From: a virus
Reading direction: 5' to 3' (one strand)
DNA length: 64,000 bases
Virus record (IMG/VR): IMGVR_UViG_3300034107_000446
Location: 51,719 to 115,718 of that record
How positions within the stretch are numbered: the stretch's first letter is position 1; each line of letters opens with the position of its first letter. Below the pieces are notes generated by a model. The model saw only the letters and a program-made list of their open reading frames with translations. It did no database searches and was not told the DNA's origin. The position numbers and the translations under genes were made by a program. This document shows, piece after piece, positions 32,969 to 41,825 of the stretch.

Positions 32969-33741
32969 TTAGGTTTCCTTCTCATTAATTCTTCATATGC
33001 TTTAGTAAAAAATCTTTTTCTATAAGCACCACCTTTGACATCTATGACTATATCTAAGCTTTTAACAACTAAACGGCCAGTAGCATCTAATGGTTTTACA
33101 TATGCAGAACCATCATAGTCCATAATTTTTACTTTTAGGCCATCATAATCAAAGAAGTGATTATTTTTATTTTCAAAATACTTTGTAATTAAGCCTTTGC
33201 TTTCGAGTGCTCTATTAATACTATACATATCAGCACCCCATTTCTTTTCTTCCTCGGTAGATTTGTAATAAAATTCTTCTCTAGTTTGAAAGAACTTGTC
33301 AATTCTATCTTTATTGTTTTCATTTGAATTGACTAAAACTACAGAGTTTCTTACATACCTTTTTTTAGGGTGCACAAAGAAACAAAGATCAAATTCATCT
33401 TTAAAGAAAGCTTCAACACTACCACATATTAAATGATCAGCACCTGTTAGGATTAATTTACCCATATGATTTTTTACAAAATTAGTATTTGCTTTTACTA
33501 TTGCACCCATTAATGGAACATCAGATAAATTACTTCTAAAGCAATCTATACCATTAGTTTCAGTAAATTCATCAGTTTGTATTACGAATTTATGGTCTTT
33601 AGAGTTATATGCATAGAATGTATTCTTTAACTTTTCTATTGCATCCATATAATCAAAGAAATTTACTCTTTCTCTTAATTCTGTAGACATATTTTCGGAA
33701 GATTTTTTTAAATTTTTATAGAACGGTGCAAAGGTTATCAT
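32965..33741 (-). CDS. Possible glycosyltransferase of unknown family
   Basis: 258 residues with alpha/beta composition; LILTGADHLICGSVEAFFKD occupies the place of a sugar-nucleotide loop and KKWGADMYSINRALESKGL resembles a glycosyltransferase C-terminal part. It overlaps genes on both sides within the sugar island. The family is not certain. Confidence 0.55.
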   Translation of the reverse strand: MITFAPFYKNLKKSSENMSTELRERVNFFDYMDAIEKLKNTFYAYNSKDHKFVIQTDEFTETNGIDCFRSNLSDVPLMGAIVKANTNFVKNHMGKLILTGADHLICGSVEAFFKDEFDLCFFVHPKKRYVRNSVVLVNSNENNKDRIDKFFQTREEFYYKSTEEEKKWGADMYSINRALESKGLITKYFENKNNHFFDYDGLKVKIMDYDGSAYVKPLDATGRLVVKSLDIVIDVKGGAYRKRFFTKAYEELMRRKPK

Positions 33742-34783
33742 CTATGGTTTCCTTAATTATTTCAATAACTGTATTTACATCAAGATTTGGATATATCGGA
33801 AGACTAAGTTGTTTCTTTGCGAGTTTATTTGTGTTTTCTAAGCCGCTTGTATTAAATATGTAAGGACTTTGTGAACTTACGGGAATATCATAATATACTC
33901 TAGTCTGTAATTTACTACTAATTTTACTTATAACATCTTCTCTATTATTTACTAAAATAGTATAAATGTTATAAGAATGATTTACGCCAGGTTTAGTTTT
34001 TATATTACTAAAATATTTGCTATATTCTCCTGCAATATCTTTCTTTGCAGACATGACGCGACTATAATGTTTAAGTTTTACGGATAGAAATTCTGCTTGA
34101 ATATTATCCATTCTATAGTTATAACCAATATCTCCAACTTCCCAATTCCGTAATCGTTTGACTTTATCATAATGTTTTTCATTATTTGTGATTATGCATC
34201 CTGCATCTCCAAGTGCACCTATATTTTTACTTGGATAAAAACTAAAAGTACCTATATCACCGAATGTTCCAACGTGTTTATCATTTATAGTAGTACCATG
34301 TGCCTGACTGCAATCTTCTATTACAGGTATACCATACTTATCTGCTATTTTCATAAGTTCTGGCATATCTACCGCATTACCAAATAAATGCACTGGTATG
34401 ATACACTTGGTCTTCTCTGTGATTTTTTCTTCAACCTTTGAAACATCCATGCAAAATGTTTCTGGATCTATATCTACATATACTGGTATTGCACCTTCAT
34501 ACATTATTGCAGAAACAGTTGCTCTGAATGTATATCCAACTGTAATTATTTCATCACCTGGTTTTATGTTTAATGCTTTGATTGCAAGATGAAGTGCTGC
34601 AGTACCACTAGCAACACATGCAGAATATGATGAACCTACAAAATTTGCAAATTCTTCTTCAAACTTTGATGTACCTAAAATGTAGTTACCACTTTGTATT
34701 ATTGTTTCTGCACTAGCATTTAATTCATTAATACAATCTTTATGTATTGCTTGTAGATTAAAGAATGGTATTATTCCAGCCAT
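33716..34783 (-). CDS. PLP-dependent sugar aminotransferase (DegT/DnrJ/EryC1; GnnB-like)
   Basis: 355 residues. Features in order: SYSACVASGTAALHLAIKAL (PLP phosphate loop), EDCSQAHGTTI, and FGDIGTFSFYPSKNIGALGD with the PLP lysine. This family aminates 3- or 4-keto UDP- or dTDP-sugars. Next to a Gfo/Idh oxidoreductase and an LpxA-like acyltransferase it fits GnnB, which makes UDP-GlcNAc3N, or a WbpE-like role. It overlaps the oxidoreductase by 13 bases. Confidence 0.88.
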   Translation of the reverse strand: MAGIIPFFNLQAIHKDCINELNASAETIIQSGNYILGTSKFEEEFANFVGSSYSACVASGTAALHLAIKALNIKPGDEIITVGYTFRATVSAIMYEGAIPVYVDIDPETFCMDVSKVEEKITEKTKCIIPVHLFGNAVDMPELMKIADKYGIPVIEDCSQAHGTTINDKHVGTFGDIGTFSFYPSKNIGALGDAGCIITNNEKHYDKVKRLRNWEVGDIGYNYRMDNIQAEFLSVKLKHYSRVMSAKKDIAGEYSKYFSNIKTKPGVNHSYNIYTILVNNREDVISKISSKLQTRVYYDIPVSSQSPYIFNTSGLENTNKLAKKQLSLPIYPNLDVNTVIEIIKETIDDNLCTVL

Positions 34784-35673
34784 TTTTGTATCCTTCTTGC
34801 CTGATAGATATCACTAATCATATTGTCATTATTAGCAATACCATTTATAAATGCTTGTTTAGCCATTTCTAAACCAGGCATTTGTTTAATTTTTAATTCA
34901 ATTCCATTTTTACAATTTTCAAATGAAAAGTTTTCATCTATTGGTTTATCAATATTTAAAACATTACAGCGACCATCTAGATAATTTAAAAGCAATTTTG
35001 AACCAGCAATAAAAATTTGTCGTTGTTTAATCGGAGATACCCAACTACATGTAATAGTTGCTCTAAAACCACTTTCAAATTTTAAATTTATTATAGCGTG
35101 ATCTGATAATATATTTACATGATAATTCTTTATTTCAGTCTTAGAAATAAGTTTTTGATTTGGAAAAAGAAAATCAATGATACTCAAATCATGAATTGCT
35201 AAATCATATAGTACATCAACATCCGGTTGAAATAGACCTTGGTGTAATCTATAACTTTCAAAATATAAAGGTTCACCAAAATCAATATTTTCTTTTATGT
35301 GTTGTATTGTAGAGTCATGGCACATAATATGATCAACAAAAACTTTTACTCCCATGTTCTCAGATAGAACAATAAGTTCATTTATTTCAGTTAAAGATGT
35401 GCACGCAGGTTTTTCAATCCACACATGTTTGCCTGTTACTATTGCCTTTTTAGCAAAATCAAAGTGTGTAGCAGCTTTTGTCGCTATAAGTACTGCTTTG
35501 ATATTAACATCATTTAATGCTAAATCAAAATTATCATAAATGATTGCATGTGGATATAATTCTTTTAATTGTGGATGTATTGAGTGATTAGATTCACATA
35601 TAGCATATAATTCTTTATTGAATGTTCTTGCTATATTTTTACCCCAATAACCATGACCTAATAATAAAAACAT
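34771..35673 (-). CDS. Gfo/Idh/MocA oxidoreductase (GnnA/WlbA-like)
   Basis: 300 residues. The Rossmann loop is at the very N-terminus (FLLLGHGYWGKNIARTF), EKPACTS is the catalytic-lysine signature and LYDLAIHDLSIIDFL carries the conserved His. It oxidises C3 of a UDP-sugar with NAD, feeding the aminotransferase next door. Together the two genes resemble GnnA/GnnB. Confidence 0.87.
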   Translation of the reverse strand: MFLLLGHGYWGKNIARTFNKELYAICESNHSIHPQLKELYPHAIIYDNFDLALNDVNIKAVLIATKAATHFDFAKKAIVTGKHVWIEKPACTSLTEINELIVLSENMGVKVFVDHIMCHDSTIQHIKENIDFGEPLYFESYRLHQGLFQPDVDVLYDLAIHDLSIIDFLFPNQKLISKTEIKNYHVNILSDHAIINLKFESGFRATITCSWVSPIKQRQIFIAGSKLLLNYLDGRCNVLNIDKPIDENFSFENCKNGIELKIKQMPGLEMAKQAFINGIANNDNMISDIYQARRIQKWLE

Positions 35674-36261
35674 TTAATTTAACTTTCGAAGTTGTTGATA
35701 TCTATTTATTTCAACGTCTAACATTGCTTCATCTATACTATTTCTAGTCAATGCAATTGTATTTTTCTTTAAATATTTTGCAGGTGAACCAACGTATGTA
35801 TTTCCTGGTAATATTGTACTCTTTTTAGTAACAATTGTTCCCATACCTAACATTGAATAAGATCCAATCACTTGAAATTGGTGTATCATACAACCAAAAC
35901 CTATATTAGCATTTTTCATTATTCTACAATGCCCGCCGATCTGCACGGAATTTGATATAGTAGTATTATCTTCTACTATGCAATCATGTGCTACATATGA
36001 ATACATCATTAAATAATTATTAGAACCTATTTCAGTTACTTTAGATAAAACAGTTGGTTTATTTATTGAACAATACTCTCTAATAACATTGTTATTTCCT
36101 ATCTTTACAATGCCGTCAGATTTCTCTCGCATATGAACAGCATCAAACCCAATTGTAACATAGGGGTATATTATATTACCTTTACCTATGTCAACTACAT
36201 CCCATTCAATTATTGCAGTTTCATGAATTAGATTACCATTTATCTCTTTAAACCCTTGCAT
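35674..36261 (-). CDS. LpxA-like left-handed beta-helix acyltransferase
   Basis: 195 residues from the ATG at 36261, after GAGG and overlapping the previous gene. Hexapeptide repeats run from about 12 to 160; YSYVAHDCIVEDNTTISNSV holds the catalytic His of LpxA, and GCMIHQFQVIG matches the LpxA HQF region. It is shorter than bacterial LpxA (about 260), with only a short C-terminal helix. With GnnA/GnnB-like neighbours it may acylate GlcNAc3N for lipid A, or act like WlbB on an O-antigen sugar. Confidence 0.82.
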   Translation of the reverse strand: MQGFKEINGNLIHETAIIEWDVVDIGKGNIIYPYVTIGFDAVHMREKSDGIVKIGNNNVIREYCSINKPTVLSKVTEIGSNNYLMMYSYVAHDCIVEDNTTISNSVQIGGHCRIMKNANIGFGCMIHQFQVIGSYSMLGMGTIVTKKSTILPGNTYVGSPAKYLKKNTIALTRNSIDEAMLDVEINRYQQLRKLN

Positions 36262-37216
36262 TTTTTTCCTCAAAAAATTTATATGCTGCTTTATATAATA
36301 AACCTTTTCCAATATCATCATAACTAAAATGCGACATTGCTAAACGCTCTAACCATTCTTGTCTATTATCTGGCATATCTGGATTTTCAATTAAACCAAG
36401 ATTTATATTTGACATAGGATATGCTTGACTCTTTTTTGGATCAAGATCTAATAAAAATACAGGTATACCTTCAATAGTACTAACAACTGAAGGTGAACTA
36501 TTATATACTATACAGCACCATGCATCTTTTAGATCTTCTTCTATTCTAGTATTTGATGTTGCACGAATCATATTTTTAATTTTTGTTTTGTAACTTGCCA
36601 TCACATGTTCAACTGCAGTATGTAACCGCCCATCACCTGGGTGTTTTCTTATTACTATTTTTCTATCTGTGACTTTAGATATATCCAAAATAGTTTGTGT
36701 TAACCAGTTAATAATACCTTTTTCATAATTAAATGAAAATCCATTTGTTCTTTGTAAACACAAAAGAACATGATTACCTGATTTTCTCCAAGGCTTTACC
36801 TCGATAGATAAATCTTTCTTTATTGTTTCCCATCTAGTTTTATCAACATCTCTATCAAAATAGTAACCGGTATTTGCATACACACCATCCATACTATATC
36901 TTAGATAATTATATCTATATGATTGATCTTTATAGACAAAAAGACTATTATCAATAGCCATAACATGATTTGAAGATTTTAATTGCTTATTTATTATTTC
37001 CTTTTTAAACATTTTTATACTGGTTTTAGCAGGTTTTTCACCTGCAATAGATTTTCTTTCTGTCATCCAACTATATATTATTGCTAAATCGGATTCACTG
37101 TAATTTATTTCTTTTATTAATCTACTATTTGGAAATGTTTTAATAATATCATCATATTTTTTAAATTTACCATTTCTATCAGTTGATGAATATACATTAG
37201 TACTAAAATGTTGCAT
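36248..37216 (-). CDS. Capsule/Kdo-transferase-like protein
   Basis: About 322 residues from the ATG at 37216 (TAATG overlap). The C-terminal half shows a GT-B-like pattern, VLLCLQRTNGFSFNYEKGI, DRKIVIRKHPGDGR, and DAWCCIVYNSSPSVVSTIEG, similar to capsule-synthesis or Kdo transferases that hold the donor between two Rossmann domains. With KdsA elsewhere in the window, Kdo is a reasonable donor, but this is inferred. Confidence 0.65.
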   Translation of the reverse strand: MQHFSTNVYSSTDRNGKFKKYDDIIKTFPNSRLIKEINYSESDLAIIYSWMTERKSIAGEKPAKTSIKMFKKEIINKQLKSSNHVMAIDNSLFVYKDQSYRYNYLRYSMDGVYANTGYYFDRDVDKTRWETIKKDLSIEVKPWRKSGNHVLLCLQRTNGFSFNYEKGIINWLTQTILDISKVTDRKIVIRKHPGDGRLHTAVEHVMASYKTKIKNMIRATSNTRIEEDLKDAWCCIVYNSSPSVVSTIEGIPVFLLDLDPKKSQAYPMSNINLGLIENPDMPDNRQEWLERLAMSHFSYDDIGKGLLYKAAYKFFEEKNARV

Positions 37217-37746
37217 TATTTTCTCACTATAAACCAAGATTTTGCAAAAAAAACTTTTTCACAGTAATCTTTTTCTTCTTTAAAACTGTGTGCTACACAC
37301 ACTCTTTTTTCGTGCCATGAAAATGTTTCTTTCCAATCAAATCCATAAACCTTTACTTCTTTTGGATCCGAACGATATACATAATCCAGAACTCTTAATC
37401 CAGTCGAAGGTTTTTTACTTAAATTAGATGAAAGTTCTTTACACATTTCTTTGGTATATACCAAATCTACCAAATCTATAAAATGCGGAGATACATCGAT
37501 TGTATCCATCTGCATTTTATGTGCTTTAGTTCTGGTTACAAATGGCTTATTTTGTCTGCCATTCTGCATACACCAGACATCAAGTTTAGTGCCCATTTGT
37601 ACCGGAAAATCTGAGAACCTATAACCGCCTCTGTTAATACGAACTACTACTTCGGCTTGATCTATTTCTTGACCATATCGCTGTCTTATAAGAGATTCAG
37701 CATTCCCAACAATAGCAACTGTTTTACCTTCAAACCATTCTTTCAT
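37216..37746 (-). CDS. GT29 sialyltransferase-like protein, third copy
   Basis: 176 residues, first gene of the sugar island: KTVAIVGNAESLIRQRYGQE with IDQAEVVVRIN, KPSTGLRVLDYV with VKVYGFDWKET, and the VS-like AHSFKEEKDYC. Here the VS motif has H-S-F in place of H-D-F. All three copies start MKE-W/L-F-E-G-K-T. Confidence 0.82.
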   Translation of the reverse strand: MKEWFEGKTVAIVGNAESLIRQRYGQEIDQAEVVVRINRGGYRFSDFPVQMGTKLDVWCMQNGRQNKPFVTRTKAHKMQMDTIDVSPHFIDLVDLVYTKEMCKELSSNLSKKPSTGLRVLDYVYRSDPKEVKVYGFDWKETFSWHEKRVCVAHSFKEEKDYCEKVFFAKSWFIVRK

Positions 37747-37771
37747 GTATAATTAATCTCATCAGTAAAAT

Positions 37772-37799
37772 AAAAAAAAGGTGGAGTTTATCCCACCTT
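37772..37799 (-). terminator. Intrinsic terminator upstream of the sugar island
   Basis: AAGGTGG pairs with CCACCTT around a 7-base loop, followed by eight T on the minus strand. It ends the transcript of the mini-gene chain at 37824-38405. Confidence 0.88.
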
Positions 37800-37823
37800 A
37801 TATTTATTCTTTTGTGTATAGTA

Positions 37824-37952
37824 TTACTTTATTCCAAGTCTGTCTCTAATATCTTTAGCGGTTAATTTGATACCATTTTGCCAGGCACCGTACCATTCTC
37901 TATGATACTCTATTTTATAGTATTCTATAATACCTATATCTGAAATGCTCAT
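37824..37952 (-). CDS. Mini-protein, 42 residues
   Basis: Starts MSISDIGIIEYYKIEYHREW; the ATG overlaps the stop of the 18-residue frame before it (ATGA). Tyr/Trp-rich with a basic C-terminal helix (LTAKDIRDRLGIK). Last gene before a strong terminator. Function unknown. Confidence 0.6.
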   Translation of the reverse strand: MSISDIGIIEYYKIEYHREWYGAWQNGIKLTAKDIRDRLGIK

Positions 37953-38005
37953 TTCTTCTTTTTCTCTTCTTTTTCATCTTCGCCGTAATAAGGAATGTGT
38001 GACAT
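37949..38005 (-). CDS. Mini-protein, 18 residues
   Basis: MSHIPYYGEDEKEEKKKK after a strong AAAGGTGG ribosome site, with start and stop overlapping neighbouring frames. It could be a translational-coupling peptide rather than a functional product. Confidence 0.45.
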   Translation of the reverse strand: MSHIPYYGEDEKEEKKKK

Positions 38006-38067
38006 TATTTACCACCTTTTTTCTTTTCACACGGTGTGCGAAATACTGAGTGATCTGGATCTATCAT
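38005..38067 (-). CDS. Mini-protein, 20 residues
   Basis: MIDPDHSVFRTPCEKKKGGK; its ATG overlaps the DUF1127 gene stop (ATGA) and its stop overlaps the next start (TAATG). Evidence is the tidy overlap pattern only. Confidence 0.4.
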   Translation of the reverse strand: MIDPDHSVFRTPCEKKKGGK

Positions 38068-38405
38068 TGTGCCCAACCATGTGAAAGGTTTCTAGCTCTT
38101 ACTTGCCATGGTGCAAGACCTCTATCTAGATCTTTAAGTCTATTTTCAAGATCTACTACATTTGCGGATTCTGCTAGATATTCATCAATTTTATTCTTTT
38201 CGGTCTTTACTTTAAAAAAGTCACGAAAAGGTTTAAACTCAAATTTAATTTCTTCGCCATCTGTTGCATCGTGTGCAACAGATTGAATATCTGATCTTGT
38301 AATACCTAGATCATGTAATTCTCTGTCGGAAAGTACTGATAACTCTTTAAGAGTTCTAGTATACATTAAGTGTTTTTTATAAGCAGCAATTATTGCTCTT
38401 AGCAT
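38064..38405 (-). CDS. DUF1127-domain protein
   Basis: 113 residues. Residues about 15-42 (YTRTLKELSVLSDRELHDLG, then ITRSDI) match DUF1127 (YjiS-like), a short helical domain abundant in alphaproteobacteria and linked there to RNA and nutrient regulation. The C-terminal 70 residues are unrelated charged helix. The gene has a TATAAATA box 33 bases upstream. A host origin for the domain is likely. Confidence 0.78.
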   Translation of the reverse strand: MLRAIIAAYKKHLMYTRTLKELSVLSDRELHDLGITRSDIQSVAHDATDGEEIKFEFKPFRDFFKVKTEKNKIDEYLAESANVVDLENRLKDLDRGLAPWQVRARNLSHGWAQ

Positions 38406-38437
38406 GTCTGTCTCCTACTCTGTGTGTCATACGCCCT

Positions 38438-38445
38438 TATTTATA
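38438..38445 (-). promoter_or_regulatory. Late promoter box
   Basis: TATAAATA on the minus strand, 33 bases before the DUF1127 gene start, in a non-coding gap. Confidence 0.65.
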
Positions 38446-38509
38446 GACATTATAACACAAGAATAGGTAATGAGTATTGACATTCCTGAAAGGCAGGTAT
38501 TCGGTTATG

Positions 38510-38779
38510 TTATGGCAGGATCGGATCACTTACATCAGCAAGATAATAATTACATCCTTCATATTTAGGAAATGATACTAATGACATCACATCTGGATAT
38601 CTTCGACAACCTTCTGGCCTAGTTTCATATATATTACAACGAATGGTTTCTTGATTGAAATGTTCACACCATCTTAGAGTAAACTTTGTTTTGTCTACAT
38701 CATCATAGACACGAAATTTGCAACATACTGCACCACACTTGTCAGTAACACAGCTGCCTCTTACTTCTAATTCTCCCAT
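38510..38779 (-). CDS. YkgJ-like zinc/iron-chelating protein
   Basis: 89 residues with the pattern C-x-x-x-C-x-x-x-C-C (10-20), WCEHFNQETIRCNIYETRPE, then GCRRYP, matching the YkgJ-type Cys-cluster family. The family is thought to bind zinc or an iron-sulfur unit; no phage role is known. It follows the fibre-like gene by five bases. Confidence 0.75.
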   Translation of the reverse strand: MGELEVRGSCVTDKCGAVCCKFRVYDDVDKTKFTLRWCEHFNQETIRCNIYETRPEGCRRYPDVMSLVSFPKYEGCNYYLADVSDPILP

Positions 38780-38784
38780 TTAAA

Positions 38785-40602
38785 TTATACCCAGGCAAAA
38801 TACTGTATAGTAGTTGCGCCTTGGTCAACGTTACCGCCATAGTTATGAAACTCTATACTAAGTGTATCTGCAGCAGAAACCCATGCTCCTGCGATCATTA
38901 ATCCATAAGGTAATGCAGTTCCAGAAGTTATCACAATTTTGTGATTAGTTGTTAATCCGCTTACAGTAAACGTTAATGTACTAGCTGATGTTTTATTAAT
39001 TGAAGCAGGGTCTATTGATACAGAACCAGCAAGTATACTAGTGGCAGCAGAAAGATTTGTAGAAGTAGTAGCAGTGTTTGCATTACCATTAATTGAACCA
39101 GAAATAGTATTTGTGACTGTTAGATTAGTCAATGTACCTACTGTGGTTAGACTACTTGTAACTACATTGCTTGCTAGTGTCGTTCCAGTAATATTAGCAG
39201 CTGCTACTGAACCGGCAGTTCCTGACACATTCCCAGTAACATTACCCGATAATACCTTACCCGATTCGAGTGTAATCCCTATGCTGTCTACTGTTGCAAT
39301 TTTGGCAAGTGTAGTAGAGTTTAATGGGGTAGTCCACAACTCAATGGCACCGCCGTGATTAGTCAATGTTTGATTTCCAATTGCCTTGTAAATAATCCGA
39401 GTATTTCCAGCGCCTGGGATAGATGTACCGTCATGCGCTGTTCCACTGATACGCATGATCTCTTCGTCAGCCAATACTGCTGTAGGAGCGGCAACTGTAC
39501 CGTTAAACCGACGAGCAACAAATGCTGCAAACGCATTTTGACTATCATTGTAAATTCTTGATGGGATTCCAGGAGTATCATACTGTCCTGTTATGTGTAG
39601 CATAACTCCAGTGTTGAGAGGAGATATAAATGCGCCAGTTGCACTACCTACTATACTCACGGCACCTTCGATACTATCAATAGTTGGCACCAACATCTTA
39701 ACTTGACCATCTGATTTGACTGCAAACACTGGCTCTTCTTCTAAAATCTCGGTAAGTGATCCATTAGTTGGGTGTACATGAAATTGTCCAACTACGTTAA
39801 TACTGCCAATGCCATTGGATGCAATAACTACATCTTCATCATCATTTATTGCTTTTAGAATGGCATATTCGGTATTAGATGTATATGTACCTACTGTGGC
39901 TGCAAAATCACCGAATGAGAAATCTAATCCAGTAGAATCAATAATAATTTGATCTTGATCATTAACTGTAACACCTGGGCCCAGTTTAACACCGCCAAGA
40001 TCTGTATTAGTTGCTACTATAATCTGTAACGCGTTAGAACCGTCAATCTCAAATGCTTGTCCTATTTTTATTCCACCGAGTACTGTTGGTGATGCAACAG
40101 AAAGAGTAACTTCATTATCTGTATTCAGGTAAAGACCATCGCTGATTCCTACAGTATCAAAATAGAATTTTCTAGTATTTTGATCATATGTTAAATATTT
40201 GTTTAATCCAACAGATGCTGAATTAATATCATCTAATCTAGCAAATTTAACTTCACCGCCACCACCCATGGTTGACATCTGCTGTTGGATTCGCTGCAGG
40301 AATAGACCATAATGGTCGTCCATTTCCTTAAATGTTATAAACTTTTCAGTAGAACTTTTACGAAGTGGGTCATCCCATCTTTGCTTTTCAATATTTGCAG
40401 GTGTTGCAGGAATATCATCACTCTTTTTAGTAAGATATTTTGCAGTTTTTTGTGCAATTGTTTCTTCTTCATTCACTTGAATATTAGTTTGCGGAGTTAA
40501 ACTAATACTAGTTTCTTTTGATTCTTTAACTTCTTTAATCTCTTTATTTTGAAGTTTATTAGCTTCAGCAAGAAGTTTTTTAAATTCGTTTAGTGCGCTC
40601 AT
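38785..40602 (-). CDS. Fibre-like virion protein
   Basis: 605 residues from the ATG at 40602 (ATGA overlap with the ligase-like gene). The N-terminus is MSALNEFKKLLAEANK, with L-A-E/A as a possible cleavage site. Long beta-repeat regions follow (LGGIKIGQAFEIDGSNALQI, LGGVKLGPGVTVNDQD), then an Asn/Thr/Gly-rich segment (GKVLSGNVTGNVSGTAGSVA) as in phage tail fibres and a C-terminal beta domain. Probably a fibre or whisker that touches the host surface. Confidence 0.72.
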   Translation of the reverse strand: MSALNEFKKLLAEANKLQNKEIKEVKESKETSISLTPQTNIQVNEEETIAQKTAKYLTKKSDDIPATPANIEKQRWDDPLRKSSTEKFITFKEMDDHYGLFLQRIQQQMSTMGGGGEVKFARLDDINSASVGLNKYLTYDQNTRKFYFDTVGISDGLYLNTDNEVTLSVASPTVLGGIKIGQAFEIDGSNALQIIVATNTDLGGVKLGPGVTVNDQDQIIIDSTGLDFSFGDFAATVGTYTSNTEYAILKAINDDEDVVIASNGIGSINVVGQFHVHPTNGSLTEILEEEPVFAVKSDGQVKMLVPTIDSIEGAVSIVGSATGAFISPLNTGVMLHITGQYDTPGIPSRIYNDSQNAFAAFVARRFNGTVAAPTAVLADEEIMRISGTAHDGTSIPGAGNTRIIYKAIGNQTLTNHGGAIELWTTPLNSTTLAKIATVDSIGITLESGKVLSGNVTGNVSGTAGSVAAANITGTTLASNVVTSSLTTVGTLTNLTVTNTISGSINGNANTATTSTNLSAATSILAGSVSIDPASINKTSASTLTFTVSGLTTNHKIVITSGTALPYGLMIAGAWVSAADTLSIEFHNYGGNVDQGATTIQYFAWV

Positions 40603-41825
40603 CTTTGCCATCCTTTGATATATTCAGGTGAGAAGTTTGCTTTGCTAAATTGCAATCTATCTACTAATTTCAGTGCATTTTTACCGAGATGATCAATAGC
40701 AACAAAACCTTCTTGACCTGTTACTTCATAGCCATCCTTGGTTTTAAGAAATGTTCTCATATTATTTACTCTATTGAGTTTATCCAATAGTATGTACTTA
40801 ACTTCGTCTACAATATTATAGATACGGAAAACATCGACAACATCAGACCCATGTTCCTTGAAGTATGAAAGTATCTCATCACGCTTTTTAAATGAAGATT
40901 CTTTACCAGCATCTGACTTCTTTTTGTCTGCGTCTTTCTGATAATAATCTTCTATATATTTAATCATATCAGCGATAAATTTCTTGGGGTCACCGATTCT
41001 CTGGCCTTCTCTCACTTTGACATTAATGAAAGCATTAACACGGATTCTACGCTCTTCATTATCTGAAAGTCCATCCAATACTGGTCTTTTTATCTTTGCA
41101 AATATTTTTCCTGCATCTGAAAGAAGAGCAGTTACGTGCTTTGTTTCTTCAGCAGTCATTGTAGCACTACCAGAAACATCCTTAAATACAGCATCAACAG
41201 ACCAGACAGTTTTTACTTTTTTGAGATTTGTTGCAATCTCCTGTCCAAAACTCGCTGACATTGATTCAAAAGAGTCTCCTCCGTATGTTGTGTGCCATAC
41301 CACACCGATTTTGGATCCAAGTATTTGTTTAGCAAGATCGCTTGTTTTTGGTACCGCATAAACAATCGTGTTAGGATGAAAAGTAATATACGATTCTCCA
41401 TCAATGTTAACTTCTTTAATATCTTCGCGCGCATAAAGAAAATCACCCTGTATCACGCCCTTAATACCAAGTTTTGGCAACTCAGCAAGAGCTAATTTCA
41501 ATTTTGTGTTTAAATCACCTGATGTATCTGCATCAACGTCTGCATTAGTTTTATAGACTTTTGGGTTCTTGTTAAAGATACCTTTCTTTGCCACAAAGAA
41601 TTTACCATCAGTTGGATCAATACCTGCAAAAACTGCAGGGGCACCATCCCACTTAGTAGAAATATTCATTGGGGTTTTAGTATGACCGGCAAGTGTATCT
41701 CTTAGAACTCTCAAATGATTAATTGCTTGACGAGTACCTTCAACACCGCCATCAATGATTGCATCAGCAAGATGCACCATATGTGAATTTTTTTCTTCTT
41801 CTAGATACTGTTTGAATGATAGCAT
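40599..41825 (-). CDS. Ligase-like nucleotidyltransferase with capsid-targeting-type leader
   Basis: 408 residues. The leader MLSFKQYLEEEK is followed by a nucleotidyltransferase core: STKWDGAPAVFAG (57-69) holds K58-x-D-G, the motif I lysine of DNA/RNA ligases and capping enzymes; KFFVAKKGIFN and GIKGVIQGDFLY fit motifs III and IV. The C-terminal half is helical (YIEDYYQKDADKKKSD). It may seal nucleic-acid nicks or transfer nucleotides. It lies next to a HAD phosphatase with the same leader, suggesting an end-repair pair packaged in the head. Confidence 0.75.
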   Translation of the reverse strand: MLSFKQYLEEEKNSHMVHLADAIIDGGVEGTRQAINHLRVLRDTLAGHTKTPMNISTKWDGAPAVFAGIDPTDGKFFVAKKGIFNKNPKVYKTNADVDADTSGDLNTKLKLALAELPKLGIKGVIQGDFLYAREDIKEVNIDGESYITFHPNTIVYAVPKTSDLAKQILGSKIGVVWHTTYGGDSFESMSASFGQEIATNLKKVKTVWSVDAVFKDVSGSATMTAEETKHVTALLSDAGKIFAKIKRPVLDGLSDNEERRIRVNAFINVKVREGQRIGDPKKFIADMIKYIEDYYQKDADKKKSDAGKESSFKKRDEILSYFKEHGSDVVDVFRIYNIVDEVKYILLDKLNRVNNMRTFLKTKDGYEVTGQEGFVAIDHLGKNALKLVDRLQFSKANFSPEYIKGWQR

